From Glaciecola sp. (lineage in GTDB: Bacteria > Pseudomonadota > Gammaproteobacteria > Enterobacterales > Alteromonadaceae): 64,000 nt of DNA. Shown in pieces: positions 1 to 8,464 of the stretch. The notes under the pieces were generated by a model. The model was not told where the DNA came from. It was given only the letters and a program-made list of their open reading frames with translations, and did not search any database. The stretch spans positions 1-64,000 of the forward strand of contig JAQWNF010000025.1 in assembly GCA_029246415.1 (NCBI GenBank), read 5' to 3'. A program made the translations under genes and the position numbers. How positions within the stretch are numbered: position 1 is the first letter of the stretch; every line of letters begins with the position of its first letter.

Positions 1-69
1 GGAAACACCAACTTCGTTTTGTTTGATCATCGCCATTATCTGGCTGTCACTGAATTTTGATTTACGCAT
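1..69 (-). CDS. IS3-family transposase OrfA, N-terminal fragment
   Basis: Only the first 23 codons are in the window, reading MRKSKFSDSQIMAMIKQNEV and onward off the edge. The opening MRKSKF, followed by S-x-x-QI(M), is characteristic of the helix-turn-helix OrfA protein of IS3-group elements, which binds the IS ends and is fused to the DDE OrfB by programmed frameshifting. A GGAG ribosome site (77-80) sits 7 bases upstream of the ATG. Function is inferred from family resemblance of a short N-terminus. Confidence 0.75.
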   Translation of the reverse strand, partial: MRKSKFSDSQIMAMIKQNEVGVS

Positions 70-141
70 TAGAAAACTCCTTTGTTTTATTTTATTGGAA
101 TTTTCTACTTATGACCACTTTGGTTTTTCGGGGGGATTACA
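1..141 (-). mobile_element. Left end of an IS3-family insertion sequence, cut by the window edge
   Basis: The minus strand carries the start of an IS3-type OrfA (67-69 is its ATG). Upstream of it, read on the minus strand from 141, is TGTAATCCCCCCGAAAAACC. This has the layout of IS3/IS911-type terminal repeats: TG at the tip, a run of C, then a run of A, then GTGGTCA. I place the outer tip at 141. The tip lies inside a glycosyltransferase-like gene whose reading frame runs into the IS and stops at 109. The opposite IS end and target duplication are outside the window, so the exact boundary is inferred. Confidence 0.75.
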
Positions 142-318
142 TTGGTTTTTGTTACTATCCTGTATAAAATAATATTTATAATGAGGTATATTGTCAGGTT
201 CTGTTTTAGAACTGGATACAAGTATGTTGTCATATTTCTCGTATGATTTTTTTAATCGCTGGAGTTGAACAAGATGTCCGCCATTTGACGCTACTAATAA
301 TAATCTAATTTTTCTCAT
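109..318 (-). pseudogene. PssD/Alg14-like glycosyltransferase subunit, truncated by the IS
   Basis: The 69-residue frame starts MRKIRLLLVASNGGHLVQL. The SxGGHLxQL pattern matches the N-terminus of the PssD/Cps14F/Alg14 family, partner subunits of EPS glycosyltransferases that are normally about 150 residues. Native sequence runs from 318 down to about 142; the last codons, reading NPPEKPKWS then stop, are encoded by the IS terminal repeat. The ATG lies inside the upstream GT4 gene with a 14-base overlap, which suggests translational coupling. The product is probably non-functional because the second half of the fold and the PssE-like partner are lost or displaced. What lies beyond the IS cannot be seen. 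Confidence 0.7.
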
Positions 319-1354
319 AGCTTTCGTACACCTCTAATAATTTTGGTATTACAGTTTCAGGGCTTAAGAATTTCTCATATGAGTCTCTGCCTGCTATACC
401 TAATTCTATTGTTATTGTTTTGTTACAACACATATTCATTGAGTTTGTTATTTCTTCTATGTTACCTGCATGTATCAAATATCCATTCACACCGTGGTGT
501 ACAATCTCGGGTATGCCACCCACATTAGACATAATTACAGTTTTTTCATTACTAAATGCTTCTGCTATTACCATTGGTAGTCCTTCATTGTAGGATGGAA
601 GGATTATTACGTTTGAATAATTAATTAAATAATTCTTTCTATCATTAACTATCCATCCTTCATATTTAACATATTCGTTTATGGATAATTTATTTATTAA
701 TTTATTTAGTTTTTTTATTTCACCTTTACCACCAATTATTACTTTAAAATCACTCCTTTTAAATGAAAGTTTTTTTATCGCATGTAATAAGTCGTAAATC
801 CCTTTTCTATCACCTATTTCACCCATGAATAAAAAGATTGTCTTATTTGTTTTCTCTGTTTCGACTTTAGGTATTTCCTTTACAAAGTTATTTATAACCA
901 CGACGTTAGATGCCGGTTGTATTCTACAGATTATTTTCTTCCAACTGTTTGACAAAACAATTGTTGTGTCTGCTATTAAAAATAAATCTTTTATGTGTTT
1001 TTTAGTCTTAACGTTAGATTTTATGTAGAACTCTTCAAATTCAGAGCCGTGTAGATGAATAATGACATTTGAGTTTAAACACTTTAGGATTTTAGTTAGA
1101 ATATATTTTCTATAAAAACTTCCTCTCATCGACATATGCATGTGAAATTTTTTATATCCAATTATACGAAATAGTAAACATTTAATAATTGAAACAAAAA
1201 AAATCAATGAATTTAATGATTTTTTATCGTACTTGTGACTGGTTACAATTCTATGATCAATATTCTTATACAAACCAGTTTCTATGTAATTATCAATTAC
1301 TGTTTTTATACCGCCTAGTGAGTCTGTTCCTACTGTTACGATCTTAATTTTCAT
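305..1354 (-). CDS. GT4-family glycosyltransferase of the EPS locus
   Basis: A 349-residue GT-B type glycosyltransferase. The N-terminal half opens with a Rossmann strand and a Gly-Gly turn (VGTDSLGGIKTV), and the C-terminal half holds the family 4 nucleotide-sugar signature EGLPMVIAEA (Glu-x7-Glu) near residues 255-263, followed by GGIPEIVHHGVNGYL. It would add a sugar to the lipid-linked EPS repeat unit on the cytoplasmic face; donor and acceptor cannot be told. Its ATG overlaps the stop of the sulfotransferase gene by 4 bases (ATGA), so the two are translationally coupled. The gene is clearly AT-richer than the housekeeping genes of this window, as is common for horizontally exchanged polysaccharide genes. 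Confidence 0.85.
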   Translation of the reverse strand: MKIKIVTVGTDSLGGIKTVIDNYIETGLYKNIDHRIVTSHKYDKKSLNSLIFFVSIIKCLLFRIIGYKKFHMHMSMRGSFYRKYILTKILKCLNSNVIIHLHGSEFEEFYIKSNVKTKKHIKDLFLIADTTIVLSNSWKKIICRIQPASNVVVINNFVKEIPKVETEKTNKTIFLFMGEIGDRKGIYDLLHAIKKLSFKRSDFKVIIGGKGEIKKLNKLINKLSINEYVKYEGWIVNDRKNYLINYSNVIILPSYNEGLPMVIAEAFSNEKTVIMSNVGGIPEIVHHGVNGYLIHAGNIEEITNSMNMCCNKTITIELGIAGRDSYEKFLSPETVIPKLLEVYESYEKN

Positions 1355-2256
1355 TCAAAGTTTTTCCATTTAACTTCATCGTATTTATAATCTAATTCAT
1401 CTTTCATGAATTTGTACTCATTACAATAATATTCCCTTAGTTCTTGAATTAATTCTGGGCTTAAACTTTTTTCTGTTGTATTTTTTTTCTTGTTGATACT
1501 TTTATACACAGTAAGAAGTTTTTGTTTTATTTTTGGTGATCTTCTCAATTTTACTTCAAGAGTTGAATTTAATTTCATTGCGACGATGTGTAATAACTTG
1601 TTGTTTGCCGTGAATTGTTTGTTTGCTTGGTAGTAATCAAAATCATCAAAGTGCCGATTATCGATATTTAAAAATTCACAAGTTTGATGGATTAGTTTTT
1701 TCGGATTGTCTTTTAAATGGCATATATCCCTCACAAATATATTCTCTTTTTTAATGTTCTTTCTAACCTCCTCAATGTGAATGCTATATTTCCCCGCTGC
1801 TAAAACGTCCAAAAACCATTTTTTTTTAAATGGTGTGTCGGTTAAACCTATTTTTTTATTGCTGTAATCCAAACAATATCTCACATATTCATCAATATGC
1901 ATTTTATCATCGATGTAATACTTACTTTTATGGAATAGGAAACTTGATATCAATCTATCTATTGGATCTCTTGTCATTACAATTATTTTCACTTGGTCTT
2001 TAAGCATTTCCTGAATTCGGGGGAAAACAAATTCGGACAATCCTAAGTATGCTGGAGATGATTCCATTTGTAATTTTGATTTATTTCCCTTGTTATTAAA
2101 TAGGGTATTGTATTCTATTAAATCGACTTCTTTTTTCCTGAAATAGTCAGTTTCTTTCTTTTTTGATGATGTTATTTCTGGGTGTGTTGATAAATACTCA
2201 AAAACTGAAGTTGTTCCTGACTTTTCTGTACCTGCTATTATTAAGTATTTTTCCAT
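1351..2256 (-). CDS. PAPS-dependent sulfotransferase, probably acting on the EPS
   Basis: A 301-residue cytosolic sulfotransferase-fold protein. The 5'-phosphosulfate loop EKSGTTS is at residues 11-17 and the 3'-phosphate motif RDPIDRLISS at about 96-105, the two signatures of PAPS-using sulfotransferases of the heparan-sulfate/NodH type. It is preceded by AAGAG 8 bases before the ATG and lies 21 bases after the kinase gene, inside the EPS operon. This position suggests it sulfates a sugar of the exopolysaccharide; that is inference, and a lipid or protein acceptor is possible. The gene is strongly AT-rich, like the next gene, which suggests that these two serotype-like genes were acquired separately from the conserved export genes. 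Confidence 0.85.
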   Translation of the reverse strand: MEKYLIIAGTEKSGTTSVFEYLSTHPEITSSKKKETDYFRKKEVDLIEYNTLFNNKGNKSKLQMESSPAYLGLSEFVFPRIQEMLKDQVKIIVMTRDPIDRLISSFLFHKSKYYIDDKMHIDEYVRYCLDYSNKKIGLTDTPFKKKWFLDVLAAGKYSIHIEEVRKNIKKENIFVRDICHLKDNPKKLIHQTCEFLNIDNRHFDDFDYYQANKQFTANNKLLHIVAMKLNSTLEVKLRRSPKIKQKLLTVYKSINKKKNTTEKSLSPELIQELREYYCNEYKFMKDELDYKYDEVKWKNFE

Positions 2257-2277
2257 TTTCTGTCTCTTTTGGAGTTG

Positions 2278-4500
2278 TTAATCTATTTTTTTAGTATTAT
2301 TTATTTTATCGTTTCCATAATACCCTTCACCATAATAATGCTCACCGTAGTAACTCATCTTCTGCGGTTCAGCGACAGTTAGCACTGCACCAATCAAATT
2401 TACGTTAAGGTTACGTAGTCTTTTAACAGCTTCCTTAGATGCAGATACTTTTGTCTCTTCAGCTCGCACTGCTAAGATGACTCCGTCTACTTTATTACCT
2501 AAGATACAAGAGTCGGATACTGGTAATGTTGGTGGTCCATCAAGAATGATGTGGTCATAATGTTCGTGCATTAATTTTAAAAATTTTTCAAATTTATCTG
2601 ATGCTAGAACTTCTAGTGGATTATGTGGCATCGTGCCAGCAAGCAACACATCTATGTTGTGCTTTGGAAATGGTTTATTAATACTATCTGCGAGTTTTGT
2701 AGTACCTGCTAATATATCGGTTAACCCGTGTCGGTCGTGTATTTTTAAGTTCTTAGCTACACTCGGTTTACGTAAATCAACTTCGAGTAGCAACGTTTTA
2801 CCTATATGCGCATAAGATGCTGCCAAGTTCATTGCAAGTGTTGATTTACCCTCTGAGCCAGAAGCTGAAGTAACTAGTATTGTTTTAGGTGGGCTGTCGA
2901 TATTGCTGAACTGTAATCCAGTTCTAATTGTATTTATCCCTTCGGCAAATACTGAACGAGAGTCCTCTAAATATTTTAGTTCTACTGCGCCTTCTTTTTG
3001 TTCTGATTTGCTTAATGCATGGGTAATACCTAAAGCATTTAGATGCAGGTTCTCTTCTAACATGTCAGTTGTGTTATACGTGTTATTTAGCGCTGAACGT
3101 CCAAACGCATAGACAAGACTTAAAAAGCCCCCCATAAATATACTCATCACAATAATAAGTAAAATATTTGGTTTTATTGGAAAGCTAGGTACTGTCGCAT
3201 AATCAATGACTTGTACATTAGACGCGTTAAATTCACTTTTAACATTGGCTTCCATCAGTTTAGCCATAAACGTTTCATATATACGTCGGTTATTTTCCAC
3301 TTCCCGTTCTAGTGAAGTTAGGGTAAACGTAGAACCTTGTAATGCTTGGATCTCAGAACGCCCGTCTGCGATAAGCTTTTCTACATTGCGGACCTGTTGC
3401 TGAGCTAATGTGTATTCACGTTCAATTTGGTCTACGATTTTTGATATTTCACGTTTGAGGCTATCCTGGGCTGATTTTAGTTCGCTCTTCGCGGCAATCA
3501 TTTTAGGGTGTTTGTCTTTGTATCTGTCTTGTAGCTCACTGACTTTGTTGGCTAAGTTAGATTCCGCTTTAACTAAGTCACTAGCTGTCCTATTTTCTAA
3601 TACCGGACCAAGCGAATAAAACTCACTAGAACCTTCAGCGATTGAATTTACCTGACGGTACTGTTCTTCTGCTTCGCCAAATCTTGTTTGTGCACTAATT
3701 AACTGATTATTCAAAGATTGCATACGAGAATTTGAGTCACGCTGTTGTAGTTCACTATCTACTATCCCTTGCTCAAGTCTAAATTCTTTAAGTTTATTTT
3801 CAGATTGAGATAAGTTGGCACGTAGTTCTTCTGACTGTTCACTCAGCCAGGTTTCTGTATCTTTAACTTCATCTAAGCGCGACTTTAATCCAAATTGAAT
3901 ATACGCTTGTGATACCGCATTAATGATATCTGTGGCAAGTTGAGGATCATCGGATTCATAGCTAATGTTGATAATCTGAGATTGCTTTCCACCACTGACT
4001 TTAAGTCCTGCTTGGATAGTTTGAGCTAACATAATGGATAACTCTTTATTTGTAGGCTTTGTTGTTTCTCCGTCGCCATCTTCATTGGTAGATTTGAGTA
4101 ATTGTTTGATTTGTCCTTTAAGATTACTGACAAAAGATTTAGGCTCATCAGCAAGTTCTGCTTGTTCTTGTTTATAACGTGCTACCAAATCTAGCTTATC
4201 AACTACTTCTTCTGCTATTGCCCGAGATTGAATGATTTCATACTGTGTTTCATAAAACAAAAACACCAAGGCACTAGAGATATATTGTTCATCACGAGCC
4301 GCATTAGGTTGTTGTGGGTCGGCAAGGATTTTGGAGGTTGCTTGATAGATTGGCGTAGCAGTTGCCGCCACATAACCACCGAGTAATATACTTAACACCA
4401 TGATTAACAAGATCCCCCACTTAGAGCGGGTGATCACTCGCCAATACGATCTCAGATCTATTGTTGCGCTGGTGTTGGTTTCGGAAAACTGCTCATTCAT
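2278..4500 (-). CDS. Wzc/ExoP-type polysaccharide co-polymerase with fused tyrosine autokinase
   Basis: An inner-membrane protein of 740 residues. It has an N-terminal Wzz domain with a transmembrane helix near residues 31-50, a long periplasmic coiled-coil region, a second transmembrane helix near 447-468, then a cytoplasmic BY-kinase domain. Walker A (GSEGKST, Lys about 553), Walker A' (LLLEVDLRKPS) and Walker B (IILDGPP) are all present, and the tail is a Tyr-rich cluster (YYGEHYYGEGYYG) used for autophosphorylation. The role is to set chain length and drive EPS export with the Wza-like partner encoded upstream. I start at the ATG at 4500 because AAGGA lies 8 bases before it; a TTG one codon upstream is less likely. 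Confidence 0.93.
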   Translation of the reverse strand: MNEQFSETNTSATIDLRSYWRVITRSKWGILLIMVLSILLGGYVAATATPIYQATSKILADPQQPNAARDEQYISSALVFLFYETQYEIIQSRAIAEEVVDKLDLVARYKQEQAELADEPKSFVSNLKGQIKQLLKSTNEDGDGETTKPTNKELSIMLAQTIQAGLKVSGGKQSQIINISYESDDPQLATDIINAVSQAYIQFGLKSRLDEVKDTETWLSEQSEELRANLSQSENKLKEFRLEQGIVDSELQQRDSNSRMQSLNNQLISAQTRFGEAEEQYRQVNSIAEGSSEFYSLGPVLENRTASDLVKAESNLANKVSELQDRYKDKHPKMIAAKSELKSAQDSLKREISKIVDQIEREYTLAQQQVRNVEKLIADGRSEIQALQGSTFTLTSLEREVENNRRIYETFMAKLMEANVKSEFNASNVQVIDYATVPSFPIKPNILLIIVMSIFMGGFLSLVYAFGRSALNNTYNTTDMLEENLHLNALGITHALSKSEQKEGAVELKYLEDSRSVFAEGINTIRTGLQFSNIDSPPKTILVTSASGSEGKSTLAMNLAASYAHIGKTLLLEVDLRKPSVAKNLKIHDRHGLTDILAGTTKLADSINKPFPKHNIDVLLAGTMPHNPLEVLASDKFEKFLKLMHEHYDHIILDGPPTLPVSDSCILGNKVDGVILAVRAEETKVSASKEAVKRLRNLNVNLIGAVLTVAEPQKMSYYGEHYYGEGYYGNDKINNTKKID

Positions 4501-4536
4501 CAATTCATTCCTTGTACTTCAGTACTCTGTTCAATT

Positions 4537-4581
4537 GGTAATTGCTTCGTGGGTAATTGTTTTGTCTGTAATTGTTTAGAA
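4537..4581. repeat. Three imperfect 15-base tandem repeats between wza-like and wzc-like genes
   Basis: GGTAATTG recurs at 4537 and 4552, and TGTAATTG at 4567, with a 15-base period. The unit is a multiple of three, so read on the minus strand it would give a KQLPT-like pentapeptide repeat, but in a frame that is not used by either neighbouring gene. It fills most of the gap between the two genes and probably arose by slippage. Confidence 0.5.
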
Positions 4582-5115
4582 AAAACTTTCTTCAATGGTA
4601 ATGATATCGCCAGGCTTAACGCTATCATCGAGCGATACTTTTCGACGTTCGTTTTTATTGCCTTCACTAGCCAAAAATATCTCTTTTCGTGAAGCGCGTT
4701 CAGTAAATCCACCTGCTAACGTAATCGCTATTTCGACAGTCATACCCGTACGAAATGCATAGCTTCCAGGCTTGTCTACTTCACCATTAATATAAAAAGG
4801 TCTAAACTCATCTATCGACACTGAAACCTGAGGTTTGACTAAATAATCTTTTTCAAAAAGCTCATTAAGTAATGTTTCTACCTCCAATACTGTTTTACCT
4901 TGGATATTGACCTGTCCAAGTAAGGGCACAGAAATCGTTCCATCATCATTGATTTTGGTTTCTTTGAGATTCAAATCTGGCTCGTTAAACACAGTCACAG
5001 AAATCACATCATCCGTGCTTAAGCGGTAGGTGTTTTCTGATGCTGTTGCGTTAACGCAAGAAAAGAAGGTGGCGCACAGTAATACTGTGATCTGGATAAG
5101 TTTTCTAACATACAT
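4576..5115 (-). CDS. Wza-like polysaccharide export protein (short, periplasmic/outer membrane)
   Basis: A 179-residue protein with a signal peptide (about residues 1-26, ending near VNATA). The poly_export domain follows (YRLSTDDVISVTVFNEPDLN, then SVPLLGQVNIQGKT), and then an SLBB-like segment (FYINGEVDKPGSYAFRTGMT). This is the short EpsA/GumB-like form that lacks the long C-terminal helix of E. coli Wza. It should form or feed the outer-membrane channel with the co-polymerase kinase. The ATG is 3 bases after the upstream stop, and its AAGG ribosome site lies inside the end of the preceding gene, so the genes are coupled. Confidence 0.9.
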   Translation of the reverse strand: MYVRKLIQITVLLCATFFSCVNATASENTYRLSTDDVISVTVFNEPDLNLKETKINDDGTISVPLLGQVNIQGKTVLEVETLLNELFEKDYLVKPQVSVSIDEFRPFYINGEVDKPGSYAFRTGMTVEIAITLAGGFTERASRKEIFLASEGNKNERRKVSLDDSVKPGDIITIEESFF

Positions 5116-5118
5116 AGG

Positions 5119-6333
5119 TTATACCTTTTTACCGAATGTGCCTTTAATGCCAATCATGAAACTGTTGGCTGAGTATTCATAACGCGTATCGTTACTACTT
5201 CTTTTTGTCGACTGCAATGTCACAAATGTTTGAAATAATCGTGAGGAGTCATGTGAGAGGGTGAATTCAAAGGTGTTACGTGTATCAGTGCGGTTGTTAC
5301 TAAATACAATGTCATCTTCGCCATAAATATATCCACCATCAAATGATACTTTAGGGGTGAACTCATGTTTGATGGAAAGTTTTGCATCCGTCTGCACAAA
5401 ACTGCCTATTGATGACTCTGCGGATTCTGCTGTTTGTTGACTTAATCCTAATCTAACTTCTGTGTAGGTATTGGCTTTCCAGAACACATCAGCAAATAGC
5501 GCTAGCCCTGAAATATCATCACGTAGTGGATTATCAAAATCTTGGCTTTGTTGCCCGATTTTTACCACGCCGCGAGTTTTACCCGTAGCTGTCCACTCTG
5601 CGCCGAGCAAGTAATTGCGGTATTTGCTAGATGAGTTAAAAGTGAATTGATTGGTGTAATCTATACTTCTATCTGCGACTTCAAACAAGAGTCGAGTTTT
5701 GGGTGCAATGCGATAAAAGAAGGTTGCTGTAATTCGGTCGGCTTCATAATCACGAAATGCTTGGTTGTTATTATCAAATTCGTTATTGATTCTTTGATAA
5801 CGCAATACTACTTGGCCTATTGAAGCGTTTCGGCCATAAGCTACTTTGGCTTCATATTGCTGACGTTTTATCTGGTTAAACTCACTAATATTGTCAGTTG
5901 TAATTGAATTATTGATACCGGGTAATTCAACACCATCAGTAATCTTAACTGCAAACTCACTGGTCAGACGGATACTATGGTCAAAAACTGCTTTGGCACC
6001 AATTTCATGGTTTTCGTAATCAAGGTTAGAGGCATCATTATATTTGATATAAGTACCATCATAACCGAGCGTAAATACATGTTTGCCATGTAACTCTTGA
6101 AAGCCAAGTTTCGGAGCAATCAGCAAAAACTGGTCAGAAATGTCATCTTGGGTACGATATATATTAGAATCCGAACCTAGCGCGATATCGGTAGTTGCAC
6201 CAAACCCTTGCTCCTGAGCAAACGCGGTTGTCGATAACAGCATTGTGGCTGTCACAGTGCTCAACGAAATACCTAAGATAATGCGTGTAGTTGTATGGCA
6301 AATTTGGGAGGTTGCGTTCCTATTCATAGTCAT
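5119..6333 (-). CDS. EpsL-like outer-membrane beta-barrel protein of the EPS operon
   Basis: A 404-residue secreted protein with a signal peptide ending near TTAFA-QE and a body of alternating amphipathic strands rich in Tyr, Arg and Asp, closing in a strand ending GTFGKKV. The pattern (GFGATTDIALGSDSNIYRT, repeated aromatic strands) fits the BBP2_2/EpsL outer-membrane family found at the head of EPS operons, especially those with PEP-CTERM-type EPS genes. It probably forms the outer-membrane part of the export route or anchors EPS. It is the first gene of the minus-strand operon; a second ATG at 6327 is better spaced from the GGA upstream and may be the true start. Confidence 0.75.
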   Translation of the reverse strand: MTMNRNATSQICHTTTRIILGISLSTVTATMLLSTTAFAQEQGFGATTDIALGSDSNIYRTQDDISDQFLLIAPKLGFQELHGKHVFTLGYDGTYIKYNDASNLDYENHEIGAKAVFDHSIRLTSEFAVKITDGVELPGINNSITTDNISEFNQIKRQQYEAKVAYGRNASIGQVVLRYQRINNEFDNNNQAFRDYEADRITATFFYRIAPKTRLLFEVADRSIDYTNQFTFNSSSKYRNYLLGAEWTATGKTRGVVKIGQQSQDFDNPLRDDISGLALFADVFWKANTYTEVRLGLSQQTAESAESSIGSFVQTDAKLSIKHEFTPKVSFDGGYIYGEDDIVFSNNRTDTRNTFEFTLSHDSSRLFQTFVTLQSTKRSSNDTRYEYSANSFMIGIKGTFGKKV

Positions 6334-6382
6334 AATCCGTTATGCAACTGAATCTAAGTTGTTAGAAATCCATCAGTAGATT

Positions 6383-6419
6383 TAGTATGGATCAAGATTG
6401 CGGTATTACAAGGTGGATT
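6383..6419. promoter_or_regulatory. Shared upstream element, copy 1
   Basis: TAGTATGGATCAAGATTGCG followed by GTATTACAAGGTGGATT lies between the divergent EPS operon and the nucleotidyltransferase-like gene. A near-identical stretch is found upstream of the secreted protein gene (8645-8681). The identical core is TAGTATGGATCAAGATTG, then GGT, TT, CAAGG and GG. It lies 60-100 bases upstream of the gene on the plus strand and could hold a -35-like TTGCGG. A shared activator site is inferred. Confidence 0.5.
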
Positions 6420-6480
6420 AAAAATTATTCACTTTTTTACTAATAAACGTTAGTCTTACCTTATAATTCAAAGGATATGA

Positions 6481-7662
6481 ATGTCATCACTTAGCCCAAA
6501 TCAACGACAAAACACAACAACTCATACCAGTGAGCATATCGGTGTGTGTGGGTTTGATGTAAGTTCTACGTCACCTTGTTTGGCGGAGCTAGTGTTAGAG
6601 CATTCTGTGAGTGCAGAGGGTAGTGATTGCTCGACTGTTCGTTCAACTGGTAGCTCGATTGCTCCCCCAAATGAACTGGCTTTATACAATGCTTCGCCCA
6701 CATTCAGTCACATCCAATGGCGTATACTACCTTTATTATTAGACGCGCTAAAACAACAAGGATTAGCGGAGCAGGTTGCGCCCGGTGTGCATGCTTTTCT
6801 AACAAAGAAAGCCTTAGAAGGATCAATCCATGAGATGCTTAAAACTAAGCAACTCAATGCACTACTTGAGATCTTATCCGAGCATCAAATACCTGTTATT
6901 TTACTCAAAGGTACTGCCTTTTCTAATTGGTTATATAATGAAAAAGTACCACGTTTATCTAGTGATTTAGATATATTGGTGAGGTCGTGTGATTGGGATA
7001 AAACAGTAGCGATTTTGTCGAGTACCATGACCCGTGAAGCCAAACCCGTTGCCGGTGTGTTTGATGATTTATATGAAATATCATTTAAATCAAAAAGCGA
7101 TACGTTGAGCGTTGAAATTGATTTGCACCAACATCTTACCCATCCAAGCTTATTTGATATTGATTTAGATGGAGTGTGGGCACGTTCGATTATGCATCCT
7201 GCTTATCAAAACGAATATGCGCGTATGATGACCGTCAGTGATGCCTTGATCCACCAAGCATTGCATTCATTCAAAGACGCCGAATACAAAACCTATAACC
7301 TGATTGATACCGCTTTTTTACTTCGGAAAGAGCCTCCAGAATTAGATGCACTATTTGCACTCGCCAAATCACAGCGTGCAGATGTTGCCTTGTATGGATT
7401 ATTGATCAAGCTTGCTGATGCGACACACGATGAGGTATTAACGACTTATTTGGCTGACTGCAACATCAGCCGATGGCGTAAATTTGCGTTTAAGCATCTA
7501 TCATCTAAGCAGGTGTCAAGTCACGATGTTCTTAACAAAACACTACGCTATCGTCTGTTACAATTTGGCTTTCATGCGTTTGTCTCGACTAAACCGTGGA
7601 GCATGCTAAAGCTTCAATTGTTATACCTAAAAGGGCTGTTTAGGCGGAGTAAGTATAATTAA
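6481..7662 (+). CDS. NTP_transf_5-like nucleotidyltransferase-family protein
   Basis: A 393-residue soluble protein of the uncharacterised nucleotidyltransferase family PF14907. The key segment ILLKGTAF about 20 residues before RLSSDLDILV gives the Gly-Thr and Asp-x-Asp (Asp162, Asp164) pattern of the polymerase-beta-type nucleotidyltransferase fold. A later His-rich helix (HQALHSFKDAEYKT) is typical of this family. Members are common in EPS loci, including PEP-CTERM-type ones, but the reaction is not known. The first 65 residues are low in family resemblance and Ser/Thr-rich, so a later start is possible, although no better ribosome site is obvious. It is divergent from the EPS operon and shares its promoter region. 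Confidence 0.75.
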   Translation: MSSLSPNQRQNTTTHTSEHIGVCGFDVSSTSPCLAELVLEHSVSAEGSDCSTVRSTGSSIAPPNELALYNASPTFSHIQWRILPLLLDALKQQGLAEQVAPGVHAFLTKKALEGSIHEMLKTKQLNALLEILSEHQIPVILLKGTAFSNWLYNEKVPRLSSDLDILVRSCDWDKTVAILSSTMTREAKPVAGVFDDLYEISFKSKSDTLSVEIDLHQHLTHPSLFDIDLDGVWARSIMHPAYQNEYARMMTVSDALIHQALHSFKDAEYKTYNLIDTAFLLRKEPPELDALFALAKSQRADVALYGLLIKLADATHDEVLTTYLADCNISRWRKFAFKHLSSKQVSSHDVLNKTLRYRLLQFGFHAFVSTKPWSMLKLQLLYLKGLFRRSKYN

Positions 7663-7665
7663 ATT

Positions 7666-7716
7666 GCATAATATGATCTGTATAATACAAAAGGCATAAT
7701 ACGATCTGTATAACAC
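7666..7716. repeat. Two direct copies of a 23-base sequence in a convergent gap
   Basis: GCATAATATGATCTGTATAA plus TAC (7666-7688) and GCATAATACGATCTGTATAA plus CAC (7694-7716) differ at two positions and lie 28 bases apart, between the convergent ends of two genes. No terminator hairpin is obvious. Function unknown; it may be a slippage duplication. Confidence 0.7.
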
Positions 7717-7741
7717 CCTCCCAAAACCTAACCTAAACCCA

Positions 7742-8464
7742 TCAACCCCGATCTTTCTGCTTATAATACGCAATAATATCAAGATACTTAGGCTTATCAG
7801 GGATCAGCGATAACATCACATCATACTGGTGGGTTTTTTGTGTAATATTGAGAATATGCAGTGCCCATTCGTGTGTTTCAAATGCGCTATCAAAGAATCG
7901 AGCGCTGAGCTTGCGGTTCTTTTCATCTAAAATATCCCAATGTCGCAATATGTATTCAGGCAGTAATTCTAATGCCATATCTTCATTGCGCCCTTGGCGT
8001 AATGCATGTTTCATTGCAGTATTAAATGCCTCTGGCTCGGCTTGTTCAGCCGCATAACTCGACACCAACAATAACCAATTATGGTAATTACCTGGATTTA
8101 ATGTCGAGGCTTGTTCAAACCATTGACTCGCAGGTTCAATTGCCACGCTGCTGCTTGCTTGTCTATTCAATAAAGTCTGAATACGACCTAGTAGTTGAAA
8201 AGCGTGCGCGTATTCGACTTTGTTTTCTGCAAACATATGTATATAAGCAAAGTGCTGCTGCGCCAAAGGGATGTCGTCAATCTTGCCTGCTTGCTCCCAA
8301 CGGATCAGATCGGCTTGTTGTTGCGCGACGTCCAATTGACTAGGCATGAGTTTTAATACCAACGTAATACCAATCGCGGCAGTAATAATGACCAAGGTAC
8401 CAATGAGGAGCCATTGCTTGGTGTTTGATTGGGTGTTGTCTTGTTCTTGGGGGTAAGGTTCCAT
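7742..8464 (-). CDS. Membrane-anchored TPR-like protein, possibly EPS-related
   Basis: A 240-residue protein with a short charged N-terminus, one transmembrane helix near residues 18-40 (WLLIGTLVIITAAIGITLVL) and an alpha-helical remainder with TPR-like pieces (AHAFQLLGRIQTLL, NPGNYHNWLLLVSSYAAEQA). It is probably a type II membrane protein with a periplasmic helical repeat domain. Position between two genes that share the upstream element suggests a role with the EPS locus; VpsP-like or CcmH/CycH-like proteins have similar architecture, but I do not recognise it firmly. No function is assigned. Confidence 0.7.
   Translation of the reverse strand: MEPYPQEQDNTQSNTKQWLLIGTLVIITAAIGITLVLKLMPSQLDVAQQQADLIRWEQAGKIDDIPLAQQHFAYIHMFAENKVEYAHAFQLLGRIQTLLNRQASSSVAIEPASQWFEQASTLNPGNYHNWLLLVSSYAAEQAEPEAFNTAMKHALRQGRNEDMALELLPEYILRHWDILDEKNRKLSARFFDSAFETHEWALHILNITQKTHQYDVMLSLIPDKPKYLDIIAYYKQKDRG

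Noticed and set aside
4500-4712. A 70-codon frame on the minus strand ending in KQLPT-type repeats
   Set aside because: It overlaps the wza-like gene in another frame; only the repeat is of interest.
6388-6402. Possible sigma-54 promoter TGGATCAAGATTGC in the shared element
   Set aside because: The GG and GC doublets are 9 bases apart, not 10, and the second copy has GT in place of GC.
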